A DNA stretch of 64,000 nt from Sediminivirga luteola. Lineage in GTDB: Bacteria > Actinomycetota > Actinomycetes > Actinomycetales > Brevibacteriaceae. The notes under the pieces were generated by a model. The model made no database searches and was not told where the DNA came from. It worked only from the letters and a program-made list of their open reading frames with translations. The position numbers and the translations under genes were made by a program. The stretch spans positions 62,001 to 126,000 of the forward strand of contig NZ_BMFY01000002.1 in the NCBI RefSeq assembly GCF_014639315.1, in the 5' to 3' direction. Shown one piece after another: positions 1-9,549 of the stretch. Every line of letters starts with the position of its first letter. Within the stretch, counting starts at the first letter, position 1.

Positions 1-3000
1 GCCGCGGTCGTCCTCCACCGCGGCGGGCATGTTCCGCTCGGCCGGGTTCTCCGAGTGGTTGAGCATGCGCTCGATGTCGATGCTCAGCTGAGCGCCGACC
101 GACTTGTTGCGGTTGCCCAGGGCGACCGAGCCGATCTCGATCTCGCGGGCGCCGTCCTCGATGAGCGCGGCGCGCAGCTGCTCCAGGAGGGAGTCGTCGA
201 TCGCGTAGTCCTTCTCCAGGTAGACCGGCTCCTCGATGACCGGCTCGGGCACCACGGCGAGCAGGTTCCTGGCGTCCAGATCGCCGACGGCGGCCGGGTG
301 GTCCAGCAGCTGCAGCAGATCGGTCCGGCCGCGGGCCGCCTCCAGGGAGGGCAGGCCCAGGCGGGCCAGGATCTCCCGGACGTCGTGGGCGATGTTGAGC
401 AGGTACTGCGCGAGCGCCCGCGGATCGCCGTCGAAGGCCTCCGGATTGGTGGTCAGGCCCGCCGGGCACTTGATGTTGCAGTTCTTGGCCATGACGCACT
501 TGAGCATCATCAGGGCGGTGGTGCCGAACTCGAAGCTGTCGCCGCCCAGCAGCGCGGAGGCCACCACATCGGCGCCGGTCTGGTGGGCGCCGGAGCAGCG
601 CAGCACGACCTTCTGCCGCAAGCCGTTGGCGCACAGTGCCTGATGCACCTCGGCGATGCCCAGCTCGGCGGAGCGGCCGGCGTACTTCAGGCTGGTCACG
701 GCCGCGGCGCCGGTACCACCGGTGTTGCCGGCGACGTTGATGACATCGGCGCCGGCCTTGGCCACGCCCACCGCGATCGTGCCGATGCCCTCGGAGGAGA
801 CCAGTTTGACGATCACGCGGACGCGGGCGGCCTTGGCGTCGTGGATCAGCTGCGCCAGGTCCTCGATGGAGTAGGTGTCGTGGTGCGGAGGCGGGGAGAC
901 CAGCTCCACGCCGGGCGTGCCGCCGCGGGCGGCGGCAATGTCCACGGTCACCTTCGGCGCCGGCAGCTGGCCGCCCTCGCCGGGCTTGGCGCCCTGGCCG
1001 ATCTTGATCTCGATCTCCTCGAGCATCGGATCTGCCAGGTAGCCGGTCCACACGCCGAACCGGGCGGAGGCGAACTGCTTGATGCGCGACCCGCGGATGG
1101 TCCCGTAGCGCGAGTAGTGCTCGCCGCCCTCGCCGCAGTTGGACATGCCGCCGACCATATTGACGCCGTGCGCCACCGACTCGTGCGCGGCGGCCACGAG
1201 GGCGCCGTGGCTCATGGCGCCCGAGGCGAGGGCCCGGGTGATCTCGTGGGCGGGCTGGACCTCGTCCAGATGGATCGGGCCGGGGGCGGGCTGGATCAGC
1301 TCCAGCAGCCGTCCGGCGCGGCCCTGGGCGCGCACGACGAGGCCGCCGGCCTCGATCCAGTGGGCGCGGATGTCGTCACCGAAGAGGCGCATGAGCGCCT
1401 CCGCCAGCGCGGTGAGCCGGCCGAAGGGGTCGCTGCCGCCCTGATCGAAGACGATGCGATGGCTGCCGTCCTCGCGGCGGCTGACCTGCAGACCGCGGAT
1501 TAGGATGCTGTTGTTGCCGTCCAGGTGGTAGCGGCTGAGCTCCCGGGCCAGGTCCTCCGGGGTCTCCAGGCCCGAGACGTCACCGGGCAGGGAGAGGACG
1601 TCACGCAGCGCGGACGGGCGCCGCTGGCGCTCCCGGGTGGTGGCCCGCACGAAATCCTTGTATCCCGGGGTCTGCTGGAAGGAGTCGATGGCCTCGTCGC
1701 TCAGCGCGGCGTAGCCGGCGTTCTGGTACGCCTCGTCGCTGAGCCCGAAGGCCTCCTCCAGCTTGCCGAGGGTGAGCAGCCGCAGGGAGTCATCGGCTTT
1801 CTCCTGGCTGCGCTCCAGCGCGAGCCTCTCCTCGGTCATGTCGACGAAGCCGCGCACGGCGGTGGTCCCGAAGGAGTGCCCCGCGCCGTCCTGCCGTTCC
1901 TTGAACAGGCCCAGCATCGGGATCTCGCTCTCCTCGCGCACCCGCACGGCGCGCTCGTGCCACAGCGCCGCCGCGTGGGCGATCCGCTCGAAGCCGACGC
2001 CGCGCACCGGAGCGTCCTGGTTCGGGAAGTACCGCGCCAGGACCGGGTCGTGGGTGTCGAGGTAGTTGGGCTCGAAGAACTCGCCGCCGATGTAGCTCTC
2101 CACGGTGCACAGGCCCACGCGTCCCATCGTCTTCAGCAGGGACTTCTCGGCGGCTTTCTTGAACTTGCCGAAGGCCTCCGCGGCGCCGTCTTCGCCGTAT
2201 TTCTCGTCGGCGCGCATCTGAACGCTCAGGGGGTACACCGCCGAGGCCCCGAAACCCAGCGCCGAGGCGACATGGTGGGAGGAGGGCAGCTGGCCGGATT
2301 CGGCGATGATCGAGGCCCGCAGGCGCAGGCCGGCGCGGATCAGCCGCTGATTGAGGGCGCTGAGCATCATGATCAGCGGGATCGGCGCTCGGTCGCTGGC
2401 GACGTGCCGGTCGCTGAGGATGATGATGCCTCCGGTGCCCTGGGCGAAGGCCTCGGCCTCGTCGCACAGCGCCTCGATCGCCTCCTGAAGGGAAGCGGCG
2501 TTGTCCGCCGGATCCTTCTTCGGGGTGAACAGCGATTCGTAGACGACGACCGGGACCTCGTCCTGGTTCCGGATCGCGGCCATGTCGATGTGCGTGAGCA
2601 CGGGCGAGTCGACGATGATCTGCTTGGCCCAGTCCGAGCCGAGGCTGGGCTTCACGCCGAGGGCCACGCGCAGGGTCATGGCGCCGGCCTCGCGGACGCT
2701 GTCCAGCGGCGGATTGGTCACCTGGGCGAACCGCTGGGAGAAGTACTTGGCCATACCGCCCTCCTGATCGGAGAGGGCGTTGATGGCGTTGCCGTAGCCC
2801 ATCGCGGAGATCCGCTCGGCGCCGGTGGCCAGCATCGGGTCCATCATGAACCGGAAGCTCTCGATGTTGAGGCTGTAGGAGACATAGCGCCCGGCCAGGC
2901 TCATATCGCCGGAGTAGCTCGACGGCGTGCCCAGGGCGAAGGAGGGCGGGTCGCCGAGCTCCTCGCGGGTGATGCGGGTCTCCTTGAGCAGCTGGGAGTA

Positions 3001-4281
3001 GTCCCGGCGCGCGGCGAGCTCGGCCAGCGCCTCCTCGGTGCGCAGCACCTTCTTGCGCTCGTGGTCGTAGCAGATCATGCCGCCGGCCTCGATCCGGCCG
3101 CGCTCGACGACCTCTTCGGGATCGAAGTACACCTGCCCGGACTCCGAGCTGACGACCAGGTAGTCACGCGTTTCGATGGTCCGCAGCGGGCGCAGGCCGA
3201 GCCGGTCCAGGCGGGCACCGACGATGCGGCCGTTGCCGAACACGAAGGCGGCCGGGCCGTCGTTCTTCTCCTCGTACAGGGAGAAGAACTCGAGCATGTC
3301 CCGCACCTCGGGCGCGAGGGAGCGGTCGTGCTCCCAGGCCGGGGGCATGAGGGAGACCACGGCCTCGATCAGGTCCAGGTCGTCGTCGAAGAGGCGGCTC
3401 TGCAGCGTCTGATCCAGCCGGCAGCTGTCGGACTGCCCCGGCGGGCGGACGATGCTGCTTTTGCGGGAGAAGGCCAGGGCCTCGTCCGAGATCCGGTTCT
3501 TCCGGTCCGTGTTCAGCTCGCCGTTGTGGGCCAGCAGGCGGAACGGCTGGGCCATCGTCGGATGCGGCTGGGTATTGGTGGAGTACCGGGTGTGGAAGAA
3601 GAGGGTGTGCACGCTGTGCCGCTCGTCCCGCAGATCGGCGAAGTACGGGATGACCTCGTTCGAGTTCAGCCGGCCCTTGAGCACCTGCGTGCGAGCGGAG
3701 AGGGAGAGCGGATACAGGCCGTAGTAGGCCGGATCCGTGTAGGCGAGCGCCTCGATGTCCAGCAGCGCGCGGTTGCAGGCGGCGTCGACGTCGCCGGTGC
3801 CGGCCACGGGCACGAAGACCCACTGCTTGATCGGGAACTGGTACTTCAGGGCGGCGGGGCGCAGCACGGAGGTGTCGACCGGGACGTCCCGGATCAGCAC
3901 AGTCTCCAGGCCGGCGTCGGCCAGCCGCAGGCTGATGAGCTCCTCGGCGGCGCGCTGGGCGTCATCGGCGCCCGCCATGCCCGCCGGTCCCTCGGCCGGG
4001 GCCGGCAGGAAGAAGTTGCCGACGCCGAATCCGCCGGGCTGCAGGTCCCGGCCGGTGAGCGCGCTGAAGAACTCGACCGAGAGGTCGATGTTCACCCCGG
4101 CGCCGTCGCCGACGCCCTCGGAGGACATGCCGCCGCGGTGCGGGACTGCGCACAGGGCCTCATCGGCCTTCACGATCACATCGTGGTGCTGGACGCTGTC
4201 CTTGCGGGTGATGAACCCGACGCCGCATGCGCTGTGCTCACGCTCAGGCCGGTACAGTCCGGTGGATCGAAGCTCGCTCAA
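1..4281 (-). CDS. gltB: glutamate synthase large subunit (partial, 3' end beyond window)
   Basis: Large subunit of glutamate synthase, which makes two glutamates from glutamine and 2-oxoglutarate in ammonia assimilation. The minus frame is open from a TTG at 4281 to the window edge (1427 codons; the family is about 1500). The start follows AAGGAG by six bases. Cys19 in the context HSACGVGF is the N-terminal nucleophile of the glutaminase domain, exposed after propeptide removal. The central and FMN domains follow, then an iron-sulfur motif (CVMAKNCNIKC, around residue 1265) and the start of the C-terminal beta-helix domain (SVALGNRN...GAQLSIDI). The cysteine spacing is CX5CX3C where the usual form is CX5CX4C. 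The small subunit gltD is not seen here and could lie to the left. Assignment is firm; the variant subtype is my inference. Confidence 0.95.
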   Translation of the reverse strand, partial: MSELRSTGLYRPEREHSACGVGFITRKDSVQHHDVIVKADEALCAVPHRGGMSSEGVGDGAGVNIDLSVEFFSALTGRDLQPGGFGVGNFFLPAPAEGPAGMAGADDAQRAAEELISLRLADAGLETVLIRDVPVDTSVLRPAALKYQFPIKQWVFVPVAGTGDVDAACNRALLDIEALAYTDPAYYGLYPLSLSARTQVLKGRLNSNEVIPYFADLRDERHSVHTLFFHTRYSTNTQPHPTMAQPFRLLAHNGELNTDRKNRISDEALAFSRKSSIVRPPGQSDSCRLDQTLQSRLFDDDLDLIEAVVSLMPPAWEHDRSLAPEVRDMLEFFSLYEEKNDGPAAFVFGNGRIVGARLDRLGLRPLRTIETRDYLVVSSESGQVYFDPEEVVERGRIEAGGMICYDHERKKVLRTEEALAELAARRDYSQLLKETRITREELGDPPSFALGTPSSYSGDMSLAGRYVSYSLNIESFRFMMDPMLATGAERISAMGYGNAINALSDQEGGMAKYFSQRFAQVTNPPLDSVREAGAMTLRVALGVKPSLGSDWAKQIIVDSPVLTHIDMAAIRNQDEVPVVVYESLFTPKKDPADNAASLQEAIEALCDEAEAFAQGTGGIIILSDRHVASDRAPIPLIMMLSALNQRLIRAGLRLRASIIAESGQLPSSHHVASALGFGASAVYPLSVQMRADEKYGEDGAAEAFGKFKKAAEKSLLKTMGRVGLCTVESYIGGEFFEPNYLDTHDPVLARYFPNQDAPVRGVGFERIAHAAALWHERAVRVREESEIPMLGLFKERQDGAGHSFGTTAVRGFVDMTEERLALERSQEKADDSLRLLTLGKLEEAFGLSDEAYQNAGYAALSDEAIDSFQQTPGYKDFVRATTRERQRRPSALRDVLSLPGDVSGLETPEDLARELSRYHLDGNNSILIRGLQVSRREDGSHRIVFDQGGSDPFGRLTALAEALMRLFGDDIRAHWIEAGGLVVRAQGRAGRLLELIQPAPGPIHLDEVQPAHEITRALASGAMSHGALVAAAHESVAHGVNMVGGMSNCGEGGEHYSRYGTIRGSRIKQFASARFGVWTGYLADPMLEEIEIKIGQGAKPGEGGQLPAPKVTVDIAAARGGTPGVELVSPPPHHDTYSIEDLAQLIHDAKAARVRVIVKLVSSEGIGTIAVGVAKAGADVINVAGNTGGTGAAAVTSLKYAGRSAELGIAEVHQALCANGLRQKVVLRCSGAHQTGADVVASALLGGDSFEFGTTALMMLKCVMAKNCNIKCPAGLTTNPEAFDGDPRALAQYLLNIAHDVREILARLGLPSLEAARGRTDLLQLLDHPAAVGDLDARNLLAVVPEPVIEEPVYLEKDYAIDDSLLEQLRAALIEDGAREIEIGSVALGNRNKSVGAQLSIDIERMLNHSENPAERNMPAAVEDDRG

Positions 4282-4707
4282 ATAGGGCTCCTTGCAGCTG
4301 GTCAGGCCGTGCTGTCGCGGTGACATCACGGCGCGGCGGTCTGGTCCAAGCGCCTCCTGGTCTGTGGTGGGAACCGAGTTCTCGGCCGGCGCACATGGGT
4401 CGCAGGTGTGCCGGCGCTCACAGCGCCAAGCCAGAGTAGCCCAAAGATTCTTGACCTGACAACGCGATCCGTAACCCCTGCATTCCCCGGCCCGGCGGCG
4501 GATCCGGGACCCGTCACCCCCGGGTTGCGTATCCGGTCGAGGGGCAAAGAAAATGCTCCGCGTTACAGCGTTATAGGGACTGTTTCAGTTGCGGTACTTC
4601 GAATTTTGAACTCGATCCGCATCGTCACGGTTGTATGATGGCTCACATTGCCCGCCGGCCTGACCGGGATCCGTTCCGGGCGGCGGCCTCGACGAAGGAG
4701 AGCAGTG
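4282..4707. other. divergent intergenic region gltB / APC permease
   Basis: This 426-bp gap between divergent starts must hold both promoters. I see a TATGAT hexamer at 4634-4639, about 70 bases before the permease start, as a possible -10 box on the plus strand, but no convincing -35 partner. No coding frame with proper codon bias is visible, and I recognise no nitrogen-regulator operator. Confidence 0.4.
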
Positions 4708-6297
4708 ATGAGCCATCAGGTACGGGGCACGGACGCTCCGGCCGGGACCGGCGGGAACCCCGCGACAGGTCCCGGAGGCATCTCGGAAAAGGGTCTCGCG
4801 AAGGGCACCGTCGGCGTCCTGGGCGCGCTCGTCATCGGACTGTCGGTGTGCGCCCCGGCGTATACGCTCACCGCCTCGGTCGGTCCCGCCGCGAGCGAGG
4901 TCGGCCTGCAGACCCCGGCGATCTTCTTCGCCGGCTTCATCCCCATGTTCCTGGTCGCGCTCGGCTATCGCGCCCTGAACCAGGCGATGCCGGACTCGGG
5001 CACCACGTTCACCTGGGCGTCGCGCGCCTTCGGGCCCTGGATCGGCTGGATGGGCGGCTGGGGGCTGATCGCCGCCACCGTCCTGGTGCTGTCCAATCTG
5101 GCCGGCATCGCAGTGGAGTTCCTGTACCTGGCGTTGTCCATTGCGACCGGTGACCCCGCGATCGCCGAGCTGGCGGACAATGTGTGGATCAACATCCTCA
5201 CCTGCCTGGCGTTCATGGCGGTGGCCACCTGGATCTGCTACCGGGGCATGGCCTCGACCAAGACCTTCCAGTACATCACCGTCTCGTTCCAGATGGCGGT
5301 GCTCGTCTGGTTCATCGCCGCCCTGTTCATCGGCGCCGCCGACCCGGCGAACACGGAATCGCTGACGGTCTCACCGGAGTGGTTCAACCCGCTCGCGGTG
5401 GACAGCTTCTCCGCGTTCGCCGCGGGGATCGCGGTGTCGATCTTCGTCTACTGGGGCTGGGACACCATCCTGACGATGGGCGAGGAGACCAAGAAGTCCA
5501 AGGGCTCCATCTCCACCGAGGCGAAGGCCGCCACCATCCTGGTCGTCCTGCTGGTCGTGCTGTACGTGACCCTGGCCGCCGCCTGCGTCGCCTACGCCGG
5601 AGTGGGCGAGGGCCCGACCGGGCTGGGCAATCCGGCGATCGCGGACAACGTCTTCGCGGCGCTCGCCCATCCGGTGATGGGCCCCGGCGCGATCTTCCTG
5701 GCCTCGGCGGTGCTGCTCAGCTCCGTCGCATCCATCCAGTCGACCGCGATCTCCCCGGCGCGCACGCTGCTGGCGATGGCGCACTACCGGGCGCTTCCGG
5801 CATCCCTGGCGGCGATCCACCCGAAGTACAAGTCGCCGCATATCGCGCTGCTGTGGTCCTCGGTCGTGGCCAGCGGGTTCTACGCCGTGATGCGGATCCT
5901 GAGCGAGGACGCGCTCTGGGACACCATCCTGTCCCTGGGCATCATGGTGTGCTTCTACTACGGCATCACCGCGTTGTCCTCTCTCGCGTACTTCCGCAAG
6001 ACGGCCCGGCGCAGCCTGCGGGACGCACTGGCCAAGCTGGTGCTGCCCGGCCTCGGCGGCGTGCTGCTGTTCGTCACCTTCATCCAGACCACGGTGGACT
6101 CGATGGATCCGGCGTTCGGATCCGGGGCGAGCATCGGCGGTCTGGGTCTCGTCTTCGTCCTGGGCGTCGCAGTGCTGCTGTGCGGCGTCGCGATCATGCT
6201 GGTCCAGGCACGGCGCCGGCCGGAGTTCTTCCGCGGTGAGGTGATCCGTCCGGGCGCCGACGGAGACGAGGCGCCGGCTGAGGTGTTCACCGCCTAG
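4708..6297 (+). CDS. APC-family amino acid permease
   Basis: Predicted 529-residue inner-membrane permease of the amino acid-polyamine-organocation superfamily. After a soluble N-terminus of about 35 residues come the APC-typical first helices (GVLGALVIGLSVCAPAYTL) and about 12 hydrophobic segments, ending in a short acidic tail. The ATG at 4708 is preferred because GAAGGAG lies just upstream; a start 20 codons earlier would add an Arg-rich stretch with no ribosome site. The gene is convergent with the aminotransferase fusion, only 34 bases apart. Substrate is unknown; the neighbouring aminotransferase suggests an amino acid or amine. The family call is secure, the specificity is not. Confidence 0.88.
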   Translation: MSHQVRGTDAPAGTGGNPATGPGGISEKGLAKGTVGVLGALVIGLSVCAPAYTLTASVGPAASEVGLQTPAIFFAGFIPMFLVALGYRALNQAMPDSGTTFTWASRAFGPWIGWMGGWGLIAATVLVLSNLAGIAVEFLYLALSIATGDPAIAELADNVWINILTCLAFMAVATWICYRGMASTKTFQYITVSFQMAVLVWFIAALFIGAADPANTESLTVSPEWFNPLAVDSFSAFAAGIAVSIFVYWGWDTILTMGEETKKSKGSISTEAKAATILVVLLVVLYVTLAAACVAYAGVGEGPTGLGNPAIADNVFAALAHPVMGPGAIFLASAVLLSSVASIQSTAISPARTLLAMAHYRALPASLAAIHPKYKSPHIALLWSSVVASGFYAVMRILSEDALWDTILSLGIMVCFYYGITALSSLAYFRKTARRSLRDALAKLVLPGLGGVLLFVTFIQTTVDSMDPAFGSGASIGGLGLVFVLGVAVLLCGVAIMLVQARRRPEFFRGEVIRPGADGDEAPAEVFTA

Positions 6298-6331
6298 GAC
6301 GGGCCGGGTCTGGGCGGGACCTTGCCGCGCT

Positions 6332-9300
6332 CTAGCCGCCGAGCTCGGTCAGGACGCGGTCGAGCGCCTCGATGAAGTGATCGGCGCTGGCAGGGCTCAG
6401 GCACATCGGCGGCTTGACCTTCAGCACGTTCTGCCGATCCCCAGTGGGCTGGACGATGACGCCGAGTTCCAGCATCCGGGCGCACAGCGCGCGGGTCTCC
6501 TCGACCGCCGGCTCGAGCGTCTCCCGGTCGCGCACCAGCTCGATGCCCTGATACAGGCCGCGGCCGTGGACGGCGCCGATGAGACGGTGCCGTCCGGCCA
6601 GCGCCTCCGCCCCGGCTCGCAGCCGCTCACCGATGGCGGCCGCATTCGCCTGCAGGCCCTCCTGCTCGATGATGTCCAGCACCTCGATCCCGATGCGGCA
6701 GCTGACCGGGCTGCCGGCCGCGGAGGAGAAGAACGCGCCCTGGCGGGTCAGCGCCTGCGCGATCTCCTTGCGGGTGATCACGGCGCCGAGGGGGTGGCCG
6801 TTGCCCAGCGCTTTGGCGACGGTGACGACGTCCGGCACCACCCCGTGCTCCTGGAACCCCCAGAACATCTCGCCGAGCCGGCCGCAGCCCACCTGGACCT
6901 CGTCGGCGATGACGATGCCGCCCTGAGCGCGCACGGCGGCGTAGATCCGCTCCAGATAGCCCGGGGGCGTGGGGATCGCTCCGGCGTTCCCGTTCCGGGG
7001 CTCGGCGATGTACGTGCCCACCGCCCGGCCCGCAGCCGTGAGCCGGGCCAGTTCCGCCTCCGCCTCCGCGGCGTACCGCTGCCCGGCGTCCGGTCCCCGG
7101 TACCGGCCGCGGTAGGCGTTCGGGGCGGGCACCGGGTGCACCCAGTCCGGTCTGGTCTCATCGGCGAGCGGGTTGTCGGACAGGGAGGTGGAGACGGCAT
7201 CGGCGCCGATGGACCAGCCGTGATAGGACTCGTGGACGCACATCACGTCTGGCCTGCCGGTGAAGGCCTGGCCGAGCCGCAGCGCCAGATCCACGGCTTC
7301 GGTCCCCGAGTTCACCAGCAGCACGGTGTCGAAGCCCGGCGGCATGAGCGAGAGCAGCCGTTCGCTGAACTCGGCGACGACGCGGTAGTGGAACCGCGAG
7401 TTGGTATTGAGCATGCGCCACTGATCGGCGGCGGCGTCCGCGAGCCGGGGGTGGCCGTGACCGACCGCGGCCACGTTGTTGACCATGTCGAGGTAGTGGC
7501 GTCCGTCGGTGTCGATCAGGAACTCGCGCCAGCCGCGTTCGATCTGGGGAGGCGCCTGGTAGTAGTGCCCCTGCAGGGCGTCGAAGGCCGCTTCGCGCCG
7601 GGCCAGGTCCTCGGCTGGGTCGATCCTGCGCGCGCGGCGCGCAGCGGGCAGCACATGGGCGCCGATGAACGGGGCAGGGTCCGCGAAGACCGTCGCCCAG
7701 CCGTCGAGCTCGGCGGCCCGGACGAAGGCCCGGGGCGCGGGAAGCCCCGAACCGTCCGGCCCGGCGCCGGCCAGGGCGGTGGCGGCCAGGTGCCAGAGCC
7801 GGAGCGCGCCGGTGGTCCCGATCAGCTGCCCCGCCTGGACCCGGACCGGCTGTGGTTGCTCGCCGCCGGGAATGAGCCCCTGCATCAGGAGCGCGGCGGA
7901 GTCGTCGTTCGCGCGCAGCAGCATCCCGTGGCCGGTGGCATGAAGCGTCCCGGCGAAGGGCGCCCGGACCTCCAGCGCGGCGGCGGAGTGCAGTTCGGCG
8001 AATAGCGCCGTGTTCTCCGGCGCAGCGGTCCCCGGCCCGCCGGCGCGGGTCAGTCGCGGTTCGCCGTAGCGGAGCACGGCCACTTCTCCCGAGCCGAGCA
8101 CCGCATCGATGTGCCGGCGCTCGACGGCGGTGGGCTCCGGATCTGCGCCGGAGAACCCCGGTTCCAGCCATTCGCCGTCGCGCAGCTGCCGCGATTCCCA
8201 GCTCAGGTCCACGATCCTGCCCGTCGCTCCCTCGGGCAGGAGGCTCGGCCCGTCCAGCGCGCCGGGGGCAGCAGCCGGGACGGCCTGGACGGGGGCGTGA
8301 CCGAGTCCCAGCGCCGTCCGCAGAGCGGCTCCGGCCACGGCCGGGTGCAAGGACTCCGCCGCGGCGAAAACGTCCCATTCGCGCTCGATCGCCTCGGCGG
8401 CGTAGTCGTTCCCGGGATCGACGGCGAGCTGCTGTTCCCCGGAGACGACCAGGACGGCCCCGCGCAGCACCAGGAGCGGCCATAGCGCCTCCACTTCCGC
8501 CTCCAGCAGAGCCCGCTGCCGGTGGAACCCGGTCACGGCCGGCAGCACCGCTAGCGGACGATCCGGCTCGCGGTGCAGGGCGGTGGTGCACACCATCACG
8601 AGCTCGGTGATCCGCCAACTGCGCATGGCATCTCCGAAGTCGATGATGCCGGCCAGTTCCGGTTCCCCGGATTCACGGCGGACGGCGACGACGTTGTCAT
8701 CCGTCAGGTCTCCGTGGACGGCCTGCTGCGGCAGTTCCGCCGTCAGCCCGGCCAGCCTGCGGGCGGCGTTCCGGGCCGCGTGCAGGACGAGCTCGCGCCG
8801 GCCCGCGTCGCGGACGAACCTGGCGAGGGATTCGATCACCTCGGGAGCTCGCCGCAAGTCCCATTGCAGCCGGCGCTCCAACCCGGGATGCTCGAGCCCG
8901 TCGAGCGCCACGGACACCCTGCCGGCGAGCGCCCCCAGCCCGGCGAGCGTGCCGGGTCCGGCGTAGGGAAAACCGATGAGCGGCTCCCCGTCGAGGAAGT
9001 CCAGCAGCCGGACCAGGTGCTCACGTCCACCCAGGGCGACCGCCTCGATCTCCCGGCCGGCCAGGCTCGGCAGTACGCGGGGCGCCCGGAGTCCCGGGAG
9101 CGCCGCCTCCTGACCGGCGTGCCGCACCGCGGCCATGACGGCGTTCTGCGCCTCCACTTCCGCCCGGGTGGAGGCGGGGTTGCTGATCTTGAGCAGGTGC
9201 CGGCGGCCTTCACCGGTCTGGATGAGGAAGTTCCGGTCCTGCTGGCTGCCGAGTTCCTGCACCTGCCCGGAGACACCGAAGCGGTCGCCGGCGAGTTCTG

Positions 9301-9358
9301 TCGCCAGCCGGGCATCGATCTCGGGGCGGGGCAGGCCCTCGTCCAGTGGTGCCGTCAT
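6332..9358 (-). CDS. fusion protein: APH-like kinase, M23-like domain, class III aminotransferase
   Basis: A 1008-residue cytosolic fusion. Residues about 1-340 are an aminoglycoside/homoserine-kinase-like phosphotransferase with HGDLTDDN and IIDFGD catalytic motifs. Residues about 420-560 resemble a degenerate lysostaphin/M23 fold (APFAGTLHATGHG) without the full metal-binding set. Residues about 590-1005 are a class III (ornithine/GABA type) PLP aminotransferase with NSGTEAVDLALRL, ADEVQVGCGR and the Schiff-base lysine near 849 in VAKALGNGHPLG. The start ATG follows GAGGA. Such three-part proteins are known mainly as genome annotations; one possibility is phosphorylation of an amino-alcohol or hydroxy-amine followed by amino or phosphate removal, as in ETNPPL-type phospholyases. 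This is inference. The divergent AsnC regulator and palindrome upstream suggest induction by the substrate. Confidence 0.9.
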   Translation of the reverse strand: MTAPLDEGLPRPEIDARLATELAGDRFGVSGQVQELGSQQDRNFLIQTGEGRRHLLKISNPASTRAEVEAQNAVMAAVRHAGQEAALPGLRAPRVLPSLAGREIEAVALGGREHLVRLLDFLDGEPLIGFPYAGPGTLAGLGALAGRVSVALDGLEHPGLERRLQWDLRRAPEVIESLARFVRDAGRRELVLHAARNAARRLAGLTAELPQQAVHGDLTDDNVVAVRRESGEPELAGIIDFGDAMRSWRITELVMVCTTALHREPDRPLAVLPAVTGFHRQRALLEAEVEALWPLLVLRGAVLVVSGEQQLAVDPGNDYAAEAIEREWDVFAAAESLHPAVAGAALRTALGLGHAPVQAVPAAAPGALDGPSLLPEGATGRIVDLSWESRQLRDGEWLEPGFSGADPEPTAVERRHIDAVLGSGEVAVLRYGEPRLTRAGGPGTAAPENTALFAELHSAAALEVRAPFAGTLHATGHGMLLRANDDSAALLMQGLIPGGEQPQPVRVQAGQLIGTTGALRLWHLAATALAGAGPDGSGLPAPRAFVRAAELDGWATVFADPAPFIGAHVLPAARRARRIDPAEDLARREAAFDALQGHYYQAPPQIERGWREFLIDTDGRHYLDMVNNVAAVGHGHPRLADAAADQWRMLNTNSRFHYRVVAEFSERLLSLMPPGFDTVLLVNSGTEAVDLALRLGQAFTGRPDVMCVHESYHGWSIGADAVSTSLSDNPLADETRPDWVHPVPAPNAYRGRYRGPDAGQRYAAEAEAELARLTAAGRAVGTYIAEPRNGNAGAIPTPPGYLERIYAAVRAQGGIVIADEVQVGCGRLGEMFWGFQEHGVVPDVVTVAKALGNGHPLGAVITRKEIAQALTRQGAFFSSAAGSPVSCRIGIEVLDIIEQEGLQANAAAIGERLRAGAEALAGRHRLIGAVHGRGLYQGIELVRDRETLEPAVEETRALCARMLELGVIVQPTGDRQNVLKVKPPMCLSPASADHFIEALDRVLTELGG

Positions 9359-9382
9359 AGTGAGTCCTCACACGCAGAAGAA

Positions 9383-9426
9383 TGCTGTATCGGCATCCTA
9401 TACCGATAGATGATGCCGATTCAGCA
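9383..9426. promoter_or_regulatory. long palindrome, likely operator for the AsnC-type regulator
   Basis: TGCTGTATCGGCATC (9383-9397) and GATGCCGATTCAGCA (9412-9426) are inverted repeats of 15 bases with one mismatch around a 14-base spacer. A second nested pair, TATCGG (9388-9393) and CCGATA (9403-9408), overlaps the left arm. It sits 25 bases upstream of the aminotransferase start, between that gene and the divergent regulator. Position and symmetry fit an Lrp/AsnC operator controlling both genes; binding is inferred. Confidence 0.7.
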
Positions 9427-9549
9427 CTTTTTGTGCCCGTGGGCGACCATTCGCCTTCATCCGGGTCTCGCTCGGGCCCTCTTCCGCGCTTTCTTCCGGT
9501 TCCCTTCCGGGCAGCGGGCCCGGGCACGCGGCGCGCTTACCATGAGGGG

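Noticed and set aside
55-4323. Very long plus-strand frames opposite gltB
   Set aside because: They are antisense shadows caused by high-GC codon bias; the minus frame has all glutamate synthase motifs.
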